Source: Nitrospirota bacterium (GTDB taxonomy: Bacteria; Nitrospirota; Thermodesulfovibrionia; Thermodesulfovibrionales; JdFR-88). From it: DNA of 64,000 nt. The notes below the pieces were generated by a model, which was not told the origin of the DNA, ran no database searches, and saw nothing but the letters and a program-made list of their open reading frames with translations. The translations under genes were made by a program, and so were the position numbers. Within the stretch, counting starts at the first letter, position 1; every line of letters starts with the position of its first letter. The stretch spans positions 61,551-125,550 of the forward strand of contig JAKBYX010000007.1 in the NCBI GenBank assembly GCA_021840255.1, written 5' to 3'. Positions 62,014 to 64,000 of this stretch are shown here, piece after piece.

Positions 62014-62900
62014 TCATGAGACGTATTTTTTTATTTGTGTTTTTGTATTTTTGTTTTCCGGCCGCCTTGTGCATGTCCCTGGTGGTTTTTCCCTGTGGTC
62101 AAAAGGCATATGCCAAAGACGGCAATGCCCGCGTTAGCAATATCAGCGTTCCTGGCCCCTGCGCCGCATCTAATCCATCGGCCCTGCTTTCCCTTCTGGA
62201 CCGCCCGACCTTCTCAGATAGCGCCTGTTCCGCACCGCTTGGGCATGCCGTTTTGGAATTGGGCTTTATGCACGCGGACGCAAGGGGTGAGGGAGGCGGC
62301 ACGGCTGATAACTATCCGGAGGCGGAGCTGAGGTACGGGCTTCCCGGCGGAAACGAGTTTAAACTCCTGGCGTCCAACTACACCAGCCAGAGGTCTGGGG
62401 CTCCGGAAGAGGCATCCTCGGGCCTTTCAGCCACCAGCATCGGTTTTAAGCACGAACTGGGCTATGACGCCAAGTGGCTTGGCTCGGTGGAGGCCGTCCT
62501 GACCTTGCCCTCGGGCAATGACGCCTTTGGCAGCAGGGGTCTTGGCGCAACATTTAGCGGTATAGCCGCGTATTCCCTTACGGATCAGATCGGCTTGTCC
62601 CTCCAGTTGGGCGTCAGCTCCCAGACCGACTCTGTTTCAGCGGGAGGCGGCCGCTTCACGAGTTTTAACCAGTTCCTTACCGCCACGTGGGACCCCATTG
62701 AACTGCTGCAGTTCTACGGAGAGGTTTACGGCCAAACGAAGACCTCGCATGACGAGGGGGCGGGCTACAACTTCGATGGCGGAGTGCAGTACCTTATTGC
62801 CCACTGGATGGAGGTGGACGCGGAAGAAGGCGTGCGGCTTACAGGCGGCCTCGGAGGCTTCACCCATTACTACGGGGCGGGCATGGGGTTTTTGTTTTAA
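62010..62900 (+). CDS. Outer-membrane beta-barrel protein of the MetA/transporter type
   Basis: A 296-residue exported protein with a Phe-rich signal segment (about residues 5-33, ending near AYA-KDG). The mature part is rich in alternating beta strands: HAVLELGFMHADARGEGG, AELRYGLPGGNEFKLL, GFKHELGYDAKWLGSVEAVL and AYSLTDQIGLSLQLGV. It ends GAGMGFLF with a terminal Phe, as in outer-membrane barrels. It resembles the family annotated as phenol-degradation MetA-like transporters. The substrate is unknown. It overlaps cheA by four bases. Confidence 0.8.
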   Translation: MIMRRIFLFVFLYFCFPAALCMSLVVFPCGQKAYAKDGNARVSNISVPGPCAASNPSALLSLLDRPTFSDSACSAPLGHAVLELGFMHADARGEGGGTADNYPEAELRYGLPGGNEFKLLASNYTSQRSGAPEEASSGLSATSIGFKHELGYDAKWLGSVEAVLTLPSGNDAFGSRGLGATFSGIAAYSLTDQIGLSLQLGVSSQTDSVSAGGGRFTSFNQFLTATWDPIELLQFYGEVYGQTKTSHDEGAGYNFDGGVQYLIAHWMEVDAEEGVRLTGGLGGFTHYYGAGMGFLF

Positions 62901-63010
62901 AAAAATAAATAAAAAACGGCCGCGATCAGAAAGCTGAATTACGCGGGAACAAAAAAGCCGTTTTTTGCTGGCGGAAATATAGAGAATTTTGATGAGGAGG
63001 TTTTTTTGTC

Positions 63011-64000
63011 ATGTTTAAAGACATGAAAATGGGGCTCAGGCTGGGTTTGGGATTTGGAGTAATACTGCTGTCTTTCCTGACAGCGGTCGTAATAACGATG
63101 GTATACCTTAATGGCGCTGAGAAAAGCGCGATCCGGGTACAGCAGAGGACCACGCCGTCCATCATGAGGATCGACAGGATGGACCTGAACATCGTTGCCA
63201 TATCCGACGCCCTGACGGACGCCTCGGCGACGCACCAGCTTACCGATGATTTCAACGACGCATCGAAAATGGCAGATTCGTTCAGGCAGGATGCCGGCAC
63301 GTTCAAAGAGATGTTCACCAAGGGAAATGACTTGCAATCCGCCCAGGATATTGATGATCTCGTGGCCGATTTCAACCAATACTATGCAAATGGCGTAAAA
63401 ATGGCGCACGCATATGTGGAGAAGGGCATTGGTGCGGGAAATGCGGCGATGACCGGCTTCGATGGCGCCCGCGAACAGATGATGCAGGTGTTCGGCAAAT
63501 TCCAGAAGCGGTACGCCAAAGAGGCAAGAGTAAATACCGCGGCCACGGTGACAGCTGTAGGCAGGATCCGGACTGCGCAAATAATCCTGGTCTCAATCGC
63601 CATGTTACTGGTAATTTTGATATCTGTTGCCATGTCGCGTGACCTTTTAAGGCAGCTGGGGGATGAGCCGCGTGTTATAGCCGATATCGCCCGCAAGATC
63701 GCCGATGGCGATCTGACCATGAAATTCAGCTCTAACAGGGTCGAGATCGGTATATATTCCGATATAAAGAGAATGGCTGAAAAACTCCTGGAAGTAGTGA
63801 CCGACGTCAAATCCGCGGCGGAAAACGTTGCGGCCGGAAGCCAGCAGCTTTCGAGCGGCTCGCAGCAGCTCTCCCAGGGGGCCACGGAGCAGGCGGCGGC
63901 CGCGGAGGAGGCGTCTTCCTCGATGGACGAGATGGCCTCTACTATCATGCAGAACGCGGAAAACGCGCAGCAGACCGGAAGCATTGCCACAAAGGCCGCG
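63011..64000 (+). CDS. Methyl-accepting chemotaxis protein, truncated by the window end
   Basis: The frame from ATG 63011 (strong GAGGAGG site) runs open to the end of the window: 330 codons, no stop. Residues about 11-31 are the first membrane helix. A four-helix-bundle sensor follows (about 32-190), then a second membrane helix (about 195-215), a HAMP-like region (ARKIADGDLTMKF) and the start of the signalling helix (AAGSQQLSSGSQQLSQGATE, EEASSSMDEMAST). The conserved hairpin tip lies beyond the window. It is a typical transducer, part of the chemosensory cluster. Confidence 0.9.
   Translation, partial: MFKDMKMGLRLGLGFGVILLSFLTAVVITMVYLNGAEKSAIRVQQRTTPSIMRIDRMDLNIVAISDALTDASATHQLTDDFNDASKMADSFRQDAGTFKEMFTKGNDLQSAQDIDDLVADFNQYYANGVKMAHAYVEKGIGAGNAAMTGFDGAREQMMQVFGKFQKRYAKEARVNTAATVTAVGRIRTAQIILVSIAMLLVILISVAMSRDLLRQLGDEPRVIADIARKIADGDLTMKFSSNRVEIGIYSDIKRMAEKLLEVVTDVKSAAENVAAGSQQLSSGSQQLSQGATEQAAAAEEASSSMDEMASTIMQNAENAQQTGSIATKAA

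Overview
The window comes from a moderately GC-rich Gram-negative anaerobe. It carries LptE, an Mla-type lipid transporter, a secretin and multihaem c-type cytochromes, which imply an outer membrane. It also carries acetyl-CoA synthase, Ni-CO dehydrogenase, a membrane-bound [NiFe] hydrogenase and Nfn transhydrogenase subunits, which imply Wood-Ljungdahl metabolism. The gene mix fits Nitrospirota (Thermodesulfovibrionia-like) or a related deltaproteobacterial lineage; this placement is inferred from gene content only. No rRNA, tRNA, CRISPR array, intact insertion sequence or phage gene was recognised.

Layout. (1) 385-12914, plus strand: a soluble NuoE/NuoF/NuoG-like NADH-oxidising module, whose NuoF homologue is fused to a CBS pair and followed by a NuoF-tail paralogue. 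Then come acsB, cooS and nfnAB. Together they look like an electron-supply and carbon-fixation cluster. (2) 12969-15777: a secreted CAP protein, orphan AtpZ/AtpI and glucose-6-phosphate isomerase. (3) 15928-21267: a Tat-exported [NiFe] hydrogenase (small subunit, large subunit, cytochrome b, maturation protease, HypC), a MobA-like protein and a TatA-like protein with no canonical start codon. (4) 21332-27306: alr, mlaEFD-like genes and a secretin. (5) 27307-30322, minus strand: two paralogous hexahaem cytochromes behind a sigma-54-type promoter, plus the scar of a third such unit. (6) 30799-45397: housekeeping genes (leuS, lptE, holA, rpsT, aconitase, FKBP, recN, HIT, udg, nadK, tsaE, CBS, pgeF, nnr). 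(7) 45744-49569: a frameshifted Fe-S/DUF3786 gene, an ankyrin protein, cooC, a thymidylate-synthase-like gene and apt. (8) 49869-57314: exported Trp/Tyr/Gly-rich proteins and DUF2950, with panB among them. (9) 57768-64000: a chemosensory cluster (MCP-like, CheY, STAS, CheA), an outer-membrane protein and a second MCP that runs off the window.

The most important observation is in the hydrogenase large subunit (17014-18723). Both cysteine codons of the N-terminal nickel-binding motif R-I-C-G-V-C are in-frame TGA, and a compact hairpin lies just downstream. The rest of the reading frame is intact, including the C-terminal D-P-C-L-A-C-A-V-H. This points to a hydrogenase with two selenocysteines (U-x-x-U) in the N-terminal motif, whereas classical [NiFeSe] enzymes carry one in the C-terminal motif. 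Its small subunit also has an altered proximal-cluster motif (C-C-G-N instead of C-x-G-C). A gene caller would split this gene and lose its N-terminus.

Other points of note are three genes that seem to start at AUA/AUC/AUU, a possible frameshift into a STAS domain, sigma-54 promoter duplication, a CBS-regulated NuoF, and purine- or pyrimidine-rich simple tracts at many gene boundaries.
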